DNA of 25,628 nucleotides, taken from NCBI GenBank assembly GCA_035252155.1, contig DATFDL010000522.1, forward strand, positions 1-25,628. The letters are read 5' to 3'. Below, one piece after another: positions 8,690 through 16,073 of the stretch. The stretch is from JAICLL01 sp035252155 (lineage in GTDB: Bacteria > Planctomycetota > Planctomycetia > Pirellulales > JAICIG01). The translations under genes and the position numbers were made by a program. The notes under the pieces are model-generated. The model searched no databases. It was not told the origin of the DNA and was given only the letters and a program-made list of their open reading frames with translations. The stretch's first letter is position 1. Every line of letters starts with the position of its first letter.

Positions 8690-9880
8690 ATGCGGATCCT
8701 TTACCTGGTCCATCGCATTCCGTATCCGCCGAATCGCGGCGATCGGATTCGCTCGTACCACCTGCTGCGCTTCCTGGCGGAACACGCTGAGGTCGATTTG
8801 GCCTGCCTGGCCGACGAGGCCGTCGAGCCAGCGCAGACGGCCGAGCTGTCGCGGCTCTGCCGGCGGGTCGCGATCGAGCGTCTAGGTCCTGGCCGCTGGT
8901 GGCGCGCCGCCCGGAATTTGGCGTGCGGCCGTTCGGCCAGTGAGGGATTGTTCGATTCGCCCCGATTGGCTCGCACGGTGGCCGATTGGGCGCGGCAGAC
9001 GCGCTATGATCGCGCGATCGCCTTTTGCTCAAGCATGGTTCCTTACCTCAATCTGCCGGAGCTGCGAGACATCCCCGCGCTGGTCGATTTGGTCGATGTC
9101 GATAGCCAAAAATGGTTCGACTACGCGGCCGGTGCGCGGGGCATTAAGCGCGGTTTGTTCCAGTGGGAGGGTCGGCGCGTGCAACAGCTCGAGCAGGCGG
9201 CGGGACGCCGTGCCTCGGCGGTAATGTTGGCCAGCGCCCCTGAAGCTGCCATCTACCGCGAGCTTTGCCCGCGTGCGAACACCACCGCCGTGACGAACGG
9301 CGTCGATCTCGATTACTTCGGCGCGGTTCGCGGCATGGCCTCGGCAGATTCAAACCATTTGTCGTGCGTCTTCGTCGGCGCGCTCGATTACAAGGCGAAC
9401 ATCGACGGCGTGGTTTGGTTTTGCCGGCACGTCTGGCCGGCCCTTCACGAGCGTTATCCGAGCGCGGCGTTTTCGTTGGTGGGCCGCAATCCCACGCCCG
9501 CCGTATCGCGTTTAGCCGACCAGCCCGGCGTGCGTGTCGTAGGTGGGGTACCCGACGTGCGGCCCTTTTTGGCCGGGGCTTCTGTGGTGGTTGCACCATT
9601 GCAAGTCGCCCGCGGCATCCAAAACAAGGTGCTCGAAGCGTTGGCGGCGGGCAAGGCGGTAGTGGCGTCGCCGCAGGCCTTGGAAGGCATCGACCTGATC
9701 GTCGACCGCCATGCCCGACGAGCCGACTCGCCGCGTGAATGGGTCGATGCCATATCCCAACTCTTCGACAATGCCGAGGTGCGCGACCGTCTCGGGGCCG
9801 CCGGTCGCCAGCTCGTCGAGACCGATTACGCCTGGACGCCGCGACTGAAGCCGCTGGAACAATTGCTCAAGGTTGGCTGA
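8690..9880 (+). CDS. Exosortase-associated glycosyltransferase (GT-B fold, TIGR03087-like)
   Basis: This 396-residue GT-B glycosyltransferase adds a sugar to the lipid-linked glycan in the cytoplasm. The N-terminus MRILYLVHRIPYPPNRGDRI is close to the signature of the PEP-CTERM/XrtA-associated glycosyltransferase group that I know as TIGR03087. The C-terminal nucleotide-sugar domain shows GVPDVRPFLAGASVVVAPL and ARGIQNKVLEALAAGKAVVA (about residues 286-325), including the Glu-rich loop that contacts the donor. The ATG at 8690 lies 4 bases after the deacetylase stop. A longer in-frame start at 8624 would overlap that gene by 62 bases and lacks family similarity. Pairing with the deacetylase repeats the order seen in other exosortase EPS loci. 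Donor and acceptor are unknown. Confidence 0.88.
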   Translation: MRILYLVHRIPYPPNRGDRIRSYHLLRFLAEHAEVDLACLADEAVEPAQTAELSRLCRRVAIERLGPGRWWRAARNLACGRSASEGLFDSPRLARTVADWARQTRYDRAIAFCSSMVPYLNLPELRDIPALVDLVDVDSQKWFDYAAGARGIKRGLFQWEGRRVQQLEQAAGRRASAVMLASAPEAAIYRELCPRANTTAVTNGVDLDYFGAVRGMASADSNHLSCVFVGALDYKANIDGVVWFCRHVWPALHERYPSAAFSLVGRNPTPAVSRLADQPGVRVVGGVPDVRPFLAGASVVVAPLQVARGIQNKVLEALAAGKAVVASPQALEGIDLIVDRHARRADSPREWVDAISQLFDNAEVRDRLGAAGRQLVETDYAWTPRLKPLEQLLKVG

Positions 9881-9882
9881 GA

Positions 9883-10797
9883 ATGAGTGAAGGCGTTTTA
9901 GAAAACACGATGAGCGAAGTCGTTTTGGAGCTCGACCGCGATCATCCGGCCGACGAGTCCCAAGTTGATGCCGACTTGCCCATCACGATTATCGAGCGCC
10001 GACCAGGCTGGAAGTTTGTCGATTTGCGCGAGTTGGGGCAGTACCGCGAACTGCTTTATTTCCTCATCTGGCGCGATGTCAAAGTCCGTTATAAGCAGAC
10101 GGTGCTGGGTGCCGCCTGGGCGGTGCTGCAGCCCTTCGCTACGATGGTCGTGTTCAGCTTGTTCTTAGGCCGGCTGGGAAACCTCTCATCGGCCGAATGG
10201 CCTTATCCTCTATTCGCCTTTGCAGGACTGCTGCCCTGGACCTTTTTCGCCACCGCCATCGCCCAGGCCGGTGCCAGTGTCGTTGGAAGCCAGAACCTGG
10301 TGACCAAGGTCTATTTCCCGCGCCTTTATATTCCACTGGGTGCCGTGGGCGCGGGACTCGTCGATCTGGCCGTCGCCTTCGGCATGCTGCTGGTGATGAT
10401 GCTGTATTACGGCATCGTTCCAGGCTGGGGCATGCTGCTGCTGCCCGGTATCGCGCTGGCGTTGACCGTCGCAGCGACTGGCGTGGGCATTACGCTGTCG
10501 GCCCTGACGGTGGCCTATCGCGACTTCCGCTATGTGGTGCCGTTCATGGTGCAACTTTGGATGTTCGCGACACCGACAATCTATATGCAGGCCGACGTGG
10601 TCATCAGCCCCAGATGGCACAGCCTGCTTCCGTTCAATCCAGCATTCGGCCTGATTTTGAACTTTCGCCAAGCCGCACTGGGCGGCCCGCTCGATTGGTA
10701 CGCGCTGGGCGTCTCGTCGTCGGTGGCGCTAGTTCTGCTTGTCGGGGGCTGCGTCTACTTTCGTTCGGTTGAGCGGAGCTTTGCTGACATTATCTGA
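9883..10797 (+). CDS. wzm: ABC-2 type polysaccharide export permease (Wzm-like)
   Basis: This is the membrane half of an ABC exporter that moves lipid-linked polysaccharide across the inner membrane. Of 304 residues, about 45 form a polar N-terminal tail. The family-typical amphipathic entry LIWRDVKVRYKQTVLGAAWA is then followed by six hydrophobic stretches, including FATMVVFSLFLG, LPWTFFATAIAQAG, LVDLAVAFGMLLVMMLYYG, LLLPGIALALTVAATGVGI, PFMVQLWMFATPTIY and a last helix VALVLLVGGCVYF. The C-terminal ERSFADII is characteristic of Wzm proteins. The ATG at 9883 lies 2 bases after the previous stop; a second in-frame ATG at 9910 is possible. Its ATPase partner lies more than 2 kb downstream, separated by two genes. 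Confidence 0.93.
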   Translation: MSEGVLENTMSEVVLELDRDHPADESQVDADLPITIIERRPGWKFVDLRELGQYRELLYFLIWRDVKVRYKQTVLGAAWAVLQPFATMVVFSLFLGRLGNLSSAEWPYPLFAFAGLLPWTFFATAIAQAGASVVGSQNLVTKVYFPRLYIPLGAVGAGLVDLAVAFGMLLVMMLYYGIVPGWGMLLLPGIALALTVAATGVGITLSALTVAYRDFRYVVPFMVQLWMFATPTIYMQADVVISPRWHSLLPFNPAFGLILNFRQAALGGPLDWYALGVSSSVALVLLVGGCVYFRSVERSFADII

Positions 10798-10807
10798 CAG
10801 AAGTTCG

Positions 10808-11686
10808 GTGGCGGCGCGAACCGACGACTCGATCGGCGCGGGTCCAACTCAGCAAGAGTTGAAGGCCATTTTCACCGCAAAGCACGGCGATCTCGACAAG
10901 ACGGGATGGATGCCGCGGCTTTGGCACGCAATCGGGTACTTCTCACCGGACGACTACTACGAAGCGACCGTCGCCAAGCTTGTTTTTCCAGCCTGTAGCT
11001 GGCTCGATGTTGGGTGTGGGCGGAGCGTTTTCCCCGGCAACGACGGACTTGCGTTCCGTCTTGCGTCGCGCTGCGGCTATCTGCTTGGCGCCGATCCGGA
11101 TAAGACGATCGCGGAAAATACGCAGGTGCATGAAAGATCGCAGTCAACCATCGAACTGCTCCGCACTGACCGGAAGTTCGATTTGATTACACTACGCATG
11201 GTCGCCGAACACATTGAAGACCCGGAATCCGCGGTTGCCGCCCTTGCTCGGTTGGCAAAGCCTGGGGCACTCGTCGTTATTTTGACGGTCAATCGTTGGT
11301 CGCCCGTGGCGGTGGCAGCGAAGGTGGTGCCGCATGGATTGCATCATTCGATTAAGCGCTGGCTCTGGGCGACCGAGGAGAAGGATACATTTCGCGTGTC
11401 TTACCGGATGAACACGCGCGGCCGGCTCCGGCGTTTATTGATCGCCGGTGGGTTTCGAGAGCGCGCATTTAGCTATGTCGACGACTGCCGCAGCTTGTAC
11501 CGATTCCGGTGGCTGCACCGTTGCGAGCTTTCGGTACGGCGTCTGTTTCGGCTGGTTGGGCTGCCTTATCCGGAGAATTGTCTGCTCGGCGTCTATGAGC
11601 GGCTTGAACCTGACCGAGATGCCAAGAGCAGCAGCGCGCCGCCGAATATGGCGGTGTGCCAGCACGGCTCGGCCGCCGAGGCATGA
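10808..11686 (+). CDS. Class I SAM-dependent methyltransferase
   Basis: This 292-residue soluble methyltransferase probably methylates a sugar residue of the glycan. The Rossmann motif I is WLDVGCGRS (near residue 65), followed by the acidic GADPD that binds SAM ribose, and FDLITLRMVAEHIEDPESAV, the usual post-motif region of the Methyltransf_11/23 group. A basic C-terminal part (about residues 180-250) may hold substrate. The GTG at 10808, with AGAAG 5 bases upstream, sits 11 bases after the permease stop. Upstream TTG codons in frame (10739, 10769, 10781) would overlap the permease, so the start is uncertain. Local G+C looks lower than in neighbours. Its place between the two exporter subunit genes suggests that it modifies exported chains, perhaps as a terminal cap. 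Confidence 0.82.
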   Translation: MAARTDDSIGAGPTQQELKAIFTAKHGDLDKTGWMPRLWHAIGYFSPDDYYEATVAKLVFPACSWLDVGCGRSVFPGNDGLAFRLASRCGYLLGADPDKTIAENTQVHERSQSTIELLRTDRKFDLITLRMVAEHIEDPESAVAALARLAKPGALVVILTVNRWSPVAVAAKVVPHGLHHSIKRWLWATEEKDTFRVSYRMNTRGRLRRLLIAGGFRERAFSYVDDCRSLYRFRWLHRCELSVRRLFRLVGLPYPENCLLGVYERLEPDRDAKSSSAPPNMAVCQHGSAAEA

Positions 11687-12972
11687 AGGGCCTGATTTTT
11701 ACTTATGCCCTGACCTACGGCGGCGCCGCGGCGGCGCTGGTCAAGCCGTGGTACGGCGTGCTGATCTATATCTGCTTTGCGACGATCAGGCCGGAATGGC
11801 TGTGGTTCTGGTCGGTTGAGCCAGGAAATTACAGCCGAGTTATCGCCATCGCGACGATCGCCGGTTGGTTGATTCACGGATTCGGCGATTGGAGGTTGGG
11901 ACGCGCGGGCCCGATTGCATGGGCCTACTTGGCGCTATTCGGCTGGGCGGTCGTAAGCGGCGCGGCTGCCGGATTCGATGCGAACGTCGTCGAGTACCTC
12001 GATCTGCAATCGAAGATGTTACTCCCGTTTTTCATCGGCCTTACCATGATCGGTTCGGTGCGAATGCTCCAACAAGCGGTCTGGACGATGGTCGGCAGCC
12101 TTGGTTACTTGGCGCTGGAATTCAATCGCGCCTATTTGTCGGGGTACAACCCGATTTGGCCGGATGGCTTCGGCGCCATGGATAACAACTGCGTGGCCAT
12201 CGAAATGGTGGCAGGCACAGGCGCGGCCGTATTCCTGGCAATGCGCTCCGAGCGGTGGTGGCAAAAAGGACTGGCCTTCGCCGCGGCGATCCTGATGGCA
12301 CACACGGTGATGTTCTCGAACTCACGTGGAGGCTTTCTAGGACTGCTGGTCATGACGAGCATCGCCTTTTGCTTGGTACCCAAGCAACCCAGGCATTATC
12401 TCATGTTCGCAGCGTTGCTGGCGATTGGCGTCCGTCTCGCCGGTCCTGGGGTGCTGGCGCGTTTCAGCACGGCGTTTGCCGACAGTGAGACGCTCGACGC
12501 CTCGGCGGCGGGCCGCGTGGAATTATGGAAGGCGTGTTGGGATGTCATGCAACATCAGCCTCTATTGGGCGTTGGTCCGAACCATTTCCCCTTGGTTGCC
12601 CCGGACTATGGTTTTCCGAAGGGCAAGGAAGCTCACAGTCTTTGGTTGCAGACCGGCGCGGAGCTCGGCTTCGTGGGCCTGACAATGCTCGCCAGCTTCT
12701 ACGGAACGACGATTGTGCTTGCTTGGCGGCTGATTAAGACGCCTCATCCGCTCGATCCTTGGCTTCGGGAAATTGCGCGCATGGTGGCCGCGGGTCTGGT
12801 TGGCTTCGTCGTTGCCGCGTTGTTCGTGACGATCAATCGATTGGAATACCCTGTCTATATCGCGCTGTTGGGCGCGGGGGCGCTCAAGCTCTCGTCGCAA
12901 GGCCAGCGTACGTATGTCACGAGTCCTAGCTTGATTACCAATAGGCTTGGCCGCCTCGCCCTTAGAGACTGA
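11683..12972 (+). CDS. O-antigen ligase/polymerase-like membrane protein (exosortase-linked type)
   Basis: This 429-residue polytopic protein (about ten hydrophobic segments) fits the Wzy/WaaL superfamily, which polymerises or transfers lipid-linked glycan outside the inner membrane. The start ATG overlaps the methyltransferase stop as ATGA. The N-terminal half resembles the exosortase A-associated 'O-glycosylation ligase' type I know as TIGR03097: YGVLIYICFATIRPEWLWFW and later YNPIWPDGFGAMDNNCVAIE. The Wzy_C-like core shows FSNSRGGFLGLLVM (about residues 210-223) and a large loop with GVGPNHFPLV and EAHSLWLQTGAELGFVGL (about 295-335), where the conserved His of ligases lies. Sequence alone cannot separate ligase from polymerase. 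Presence beside an ABC exporter favours ligase, since ABC-exported chains are normally finished before export. Confidence 0.87.
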   Translation: MKGLIFTYALTYGGAAAALVKPWYGVLIYICFATIRPEWLWFWSVEPGNYSRVIAIATIAGWLIHGFGDWRLGRAGPIAWAYLALFGWAVVSGAAAGFDANVVEYLDLQSKMLLPFFIGLTMIGSVRMLQQAVWTMVGSLGYLALEFNRAYLSGYNPIWPDGFGAMDNNCVAIEMVAGTGAAVFLAMRSERWWQKGLAFAAAILMAHTVMFSNSRGGFLGLLVMTSIAFCLVPKQPRHYLMFAALLAIGVRLAGPGVLARFSTAFADSETLDASAAGRVELWKACWDVMQHQPLLGVGPNHFPLVAPDYGFPKGKEAHSLWLQTGAELGFVGLTMLASFYGTTIVLAWRLIKTPHPLDPWLREIARMVAAGLVGFVVAALFVTINRLEYPVYIALLGAGALKLSSQGQRTYVTSPSLITNRLGRLALRD

Positions 12973-14300
12973 TGCATCCCGCCATTCGCGTTGAAAACCT
13001 GTCGAAGAAGTACTTGATCGCCACGAGTGGCGCCGGCTATCGCACGTTCCGCGAGGGGCTGGTCGGCGCCGCCAGGGCGCCCTGGCAGTGGGTTCGGCGG
13101 CTTGCGGGCATCGGCCACGACGCGACGCTCGCAGCCGGTGAACCCTCGACAATTTGGGCCTTGAGCGACGTCTCATTTCAAGTCGAGCCCGGCGAAGTGG
13201 TCGGCATCATCGGCCGCAACGGCGCCGGCAAGTCGACCTTACTGAAAATCCTGAGCCGAATCACCGAACCGAGCCACGGCCGCGTCGCCATCCGCGGGCG
13301 GGTGGGCAGCCTGCTCGAGGTCGGCACCGGTTTTCACCCAGAGCTGACCGGCCGCGAAAACATCTATATGAACGGCAGCGTGCTGGGCATGCGCCGCCCG
13401 GAAATCAACCGCAATTTCGACGCGATCGTGGCGTTCGCCGAAATCGAGCGGTTCCTCGACACGCCGGTCAAGCGATACTCGAGCGGCATGCTAGTGCGCT
13501 TGGCCTTCGCGGTGGCCGCCCATCTCGACCCAGAGATCCTGATTATCGACGAGGTCCTGGCGGTGGGCGACGCCGGTTTTCAAAAAAAATGTCTGGGCAA
13601 GATGCACGACGTCTCGCGGGGCGGCCGGACCGTGCTGTTCGTGAGCCACAATATGGCTGCCGTTCGCGCTCTCTGCTCGCGGGCCATTTTGCTTGCCCAC
13701 GGCCGCTTGGAGCGTCAGGGCGACGTGCCTGACGTCGTCGGGTCGTACCACGCCGCGTTTGAGGAACCCGACGCCAACGCGATGTCGTGGGATTACTCGG
13801 AAGCGCCCGGAAACAGCGCGCTGCGCTTGCTGAGGCTGCGCGTGTCGCCTTTGACGGGCGATGTGCTTGATCTTGAATCGGGAGTTTCGATCGAGCTGAG
13901 TATCCTTTGTCGTCGCCCGTTGCCCAATCTCGACGCCACCGTCGAGCTGCGGACGCTCGATGACGTGATCGTGCTGCACGACGGCGCGCCGGTGAACGAC
14001 GAGTACGATTGCCCGGCTGGATGTTACGACGTGCGGTTCGAGATTCCCGGGCCGCTTTTGAACTGCGGGCGATACCGGATTTGTTTCATCTTTGGTCAGA
14101 ATCGGAGCTACGTAGTGCTGAACCTGGCCGACGTGATGACATTCGAAATCGCCCACAACGCCAATCGCACGGTCAAGCCCCGGCCCGGAATCGTTCGACC
14201 ACAGTTGGGATTTCAGGCACAGTACATCGGTGATTCTCCGACCGAGGATGTCCACTCAATGATCGTGTCGCCCCGGATCGTTCCGTGTATCGCCGAGTAA
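12972..14300 (+). CDS. wzt: Polysaccharide ABC exporter ATPase with C-terminal glycan-binding-type domain (Wzt-like)
   Basis: This is the ATPase subunit that powers the Wzm-like permease. Residues up to about 250 form the nucleotide-binding domain: Walker A GRNGAGKST (about 80-88), signature YSSGM (about 169-173), Walker B ILIIDE (about 188-194) and H-loop VSHNM (about 222-226). The text GSLLEVGTGFHPELTGRENI is typical of Wzt and TagH proteins. Residues from about 255 to 442 form a beta-rich extension like the Wzt C-terminal domain, which in known two-domain Wzt proteins recognises the modified end of the chain. The start overlaps the ligase stop by one base (TGATG). The long insertion before Walker A (residues 14-60) is also common in Wzt. 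The domain call is firm; the recognised glycan end is unknown. Confidence 0.94.
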   Translation: MHPAIRVENLSKKYLIATSGAGYRTFREGLVGAARAPWQWVRRLAGIGHDATLAAGEPSTIWALSDVSFQVEPGEVVGIIGRNGAGKSTLLKILSRITEPSHGRVAIRGRVGSLLEVGTGFHPELTGRENIYMNGSVLGMRRPEINRNFDAIVAFAEIERFLDTPVKRYSSGMLVRLAFAVAAHLDPEILIIDEVLAVGDAGFQKKCLGKMHDVSRGGRTVLFVSHNMAAVRALCSRAILLAHGRLERQGDVPDVVGSYHAAFEEPDANAMSWDYSEAPGNSALRLLRLRVSPLTGDVLDLESGVSIELSILCRRPLPNLDATVELRTLDDVIVLHDGAPVNDEYDCPAGCYDVRFEIPGPLLNCGRYRICFIFGQNRSYVVLNLADVMTFEIAHNANRTVKPRPGIVRPQLGFQAQYIGDSPTEDVHSMIVSPRIVPCIAE

Positions 14301-14307
14301 TTTCAAG

Positions 14308-14877
14308 ATGGCCAACGTATTCATTCACCCCCAGGCGATTTGTGAGTCGGAGGAGATTGGCTCGGGCTCTCGGATCTGGGCTTTTGCCCATATCATGCGG
14401 GATGCTGTCGTGGGCGCCGATTGCAACATCGGAGAAGGAGTTTTCATCGAGTCGGGGGCCCGCGTGGGCCATCGTGTGACATTGAAGAACCAGGCGTTGG
14501 TCTGGCGCGGAGTCACGCTTGAGGACGACGTTTTCGTCGGTCCCGGGGTGGTATTTACCAACGACCATTCGCCGCGAAGCCCCCGTATGCCGGCGGTTCA
14601 CGATCGGTACTCAACGATCGAGGCCTGGTGCTGCGCGACGAAGGTATGCCGCGGGGCGAGCCTTGGCGCGCGGGCCGTGATCTTACCCGGTTTGACGATT
14701 GGCGAATTCGCCATGATCGGCGCAGGGGCCGTGGTTTCCAAGGACGTGCCGCCGCATCGCGTCGTGGTCGGGTCGCCGGCGCGCCCAATCGGTTGGGCCT
14801 GTCGATGTGGGCAACGGCTCGATGCGAAAGGCTGCTGCGCCACCTGTGGAAGTCATTTTTCGTTCGAGCGGGCGTAG
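14308..14877 (+). CDS. WbpD-like sugar-nucleotide N-acetyltransferase (left-handed beta-helix)
   Basis: This 189-residue hexapeptide-repeat acetyltransferase probably acetylates the 3-amino group of a UDP-2-acetamido-3-amino-2,3-dideoxy-uronic acid using acetyl-CoA. Repeats such as VVGADCNIGEGVFIESGARV and VTLEDDVFVGPGVVF form the beta-helix. FTNDHSPRSPR near residue 90 matches the loop region of the WbpD/WlbB family, and VVVGSPARPIGW is its usual late motif. The C-terminus carries C165-x-C167 and C177-x2-C180, a probable small zinc ribbon that some family members have. The ATG lies 7 bases after the wzt stop. The downstream oxidoreductase and aminotransferase supply the two preceding steps of the same pathway, which supports the substrate call. 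The exact uronic acid is inferred. Confidence 0.88.
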   Translation: MANVFIHPQAICESEEIGSGSRIWAFAHIMRDAVVGADCNIGEGVFIESGARVGHRVTLKNQALVWRGVTLEDDVFVGPGVVFTNDHSPRSPRMPAVHDRYSTIEAWCCATKVCRGASLGARAVILPGLTIGEFAMIGAGAVVSKDVPPHRVVVGSPARPIGWACRCGQRLDAKGCCATCGSHFSFERA

Positions 14878-14896
14878 ACCGTCCGCATTTCTTTCT

Positions 14897-14903
14897 GAGA
14901 GGA
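14897..14903 (+). promoter_or_regulatory. Ribosome binding site for a GTG start
   Basis: GAGAGGA lies 9 bases before the GTG at 14913 and supports that non-ATG start of the oxidoreductase. The 35-base gap holds nothing else recognisable. Confidence 0.5.
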
Positions 14904-14912
14904 ACCTGATTC

Positions 14913-16025
14913 GTGCTAACCATTAATTGCGTAGGGGTCGGCCACTGGGGACCGAACCTCGTTCGTCTGCTGGCCACGCATTCTGCGGCCCGCGTGGGCG
15001 TTGTTTGCGACAAGCTCGAAGAGCGGCTGGCGCTGGTGCGCCGCAATATTCCGACGATTGGCGAGTTCAGCACCGACGCGCTGGCCACCGTCACCGACCC
15101 GCGCGCGGACGCCGTGGTCATCGCCACGCCCGTCAAGAGCCATTATGCCCTGACCAAGGCCGCACTCGAGGCCGGCAAGCACGTCCTCGTGGAAAAGCCG
15201 CTTTGCCGGTCGTCTCGCGAAGGCGAGGAACTAGTCCAGATCGCCGAACGCCAGGGTCGTCATTTGTGTGTTGGCCATGTGTTCCTCTTTAATAACGGAA
15301 TCCGCGGCGTGCGAAACCTGATTCGTTCGGGCGAGCTCGGCCGGTTATACTACATTTATTCGACGCGCGTGAATCTCGGGCCGTTCCGGCACGACGTCAA
15401 CGCACTCTGGGATCTTGCGTCGCACGACATCAGCATCGTGAACTATTGGCTTGACGCCGATCCGCTAATGGTTACGGCGCGGGGCGATTCCTATTTGAAT
15501 CCGGGAGTCGAAGACGTCGTCGTGGCGAATTTCACCTATCCCAACCAAGTCTTGGCCTCGATTCACGCCGGTTGGCTCAATCCGCGCAAGGTCAGGGAAA
15601 TCACCGTCGTCGGCGAGCATAAGATGGTCGTTTGGGACGATATGAACCTGAGCGAACCCATCCGGATTTATAACCGCTCAGTCGACATCGATCGCGAGCC
15701 AATTTACTCCGACAATTTCGGAACGTTCCGCATGCAAATCCGCAACGGCGACGTCGTGCTGCCCTATATTCAAGCCGCAGAGCCGTTGGCGGCGGAGTGC
15801 AATCACTTCATTGAATGCATTCAAGGCAAACGCGAGCCGATCAACAGTGGCCGCAACGGGCTACGGGTAGTGCGGGCCCTTGAGGCGGCCGATCGGTCGA
15901 TGCGCGACCGTTCGATGCTGGTTGATATCTTGGATGGCAGCGAGGAACCGGTCGACGAGGGCGACGTTCTCGTGGGCGCGGCGTCGGCAGGATCGGCCGA
16001 GTTGGTTGCGGCTCGGCCGCGTTAG
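14913..16025 (+). CDS. Gfo/Idh/MocA-family sugar-nucleotide 3-dehydrogenase (WbpB-like)
   Basis: This 370-residue NAD-dependent oxidoreductase probably oxidises C3 of a UDP-N-acetyl-hexosaminuronic acid, making the 3-keto sugar that the next enzyme aminates. The Rossmann motif GVGHWGPNLVR is at residues 8-18, and the family-defining EKP (94-96, Lys95 catalytic) lies in HVLVEKPLCRS. LWDLASHDISI supplies the conserved His and Asp of the active site. The 'HWGPNLVR...STRVNLG...LWDLASHD' arrangement is that of the subgroup usually found beside WbpD and WbpE homologues, rather than the shorter Pseudomonas WbpB form. The GTG start is supported by GAGAGGA. The C-terminal 35 residues are acidic then Ala-rich and look non-conserved. 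The substrate is inferred from the gene trio. Confidence 0.87.
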   Translation: MLTINCVGVGHWGPNLVRLLATHSAARVGVVCDKLEERLALVRRNIPTIGEFSTDALATVTDPRADAVVIATPVKSHYALTKAALEAGKHVLVEKPLCRSSREGEELVQIAERQGRHLCVGHVFLFNNGIRGVRNLIRSGELGRLYYIYSTRVNLGPFRHDVNALWDLASHDISIVNYWLDADPLMVTARGDSYLNPGVEDVVVANFTYPNQVLASIHAGWLNPRKVREITVVGEHKMVVWDDMNLSEPIRIYNRSVDIDREPIYSDNFGTFRMQIRNGDVVLPYIQAAEPLAAECNHFIECIQGKREPINSGRNGLRVVRALEAADRSMRDRSMLVDILDGSEEPVDEGDVLVGAASAGSAELVAARPR

Positions 16026-16073
16026 TCATGGTTCGACCGTCCGCTCCTTACCGCCCCTATCGAGAAACCACCC

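Noticed and set aside
11683..12972. Reading this protein as a Wzy polymerase
   Set aside because: The fold family is shared, but an ABC exporter in the same operon usually handles finished chains and the N-terminal half resembles the exosortase-linked ligase type. Polymerase activity is not excluded.
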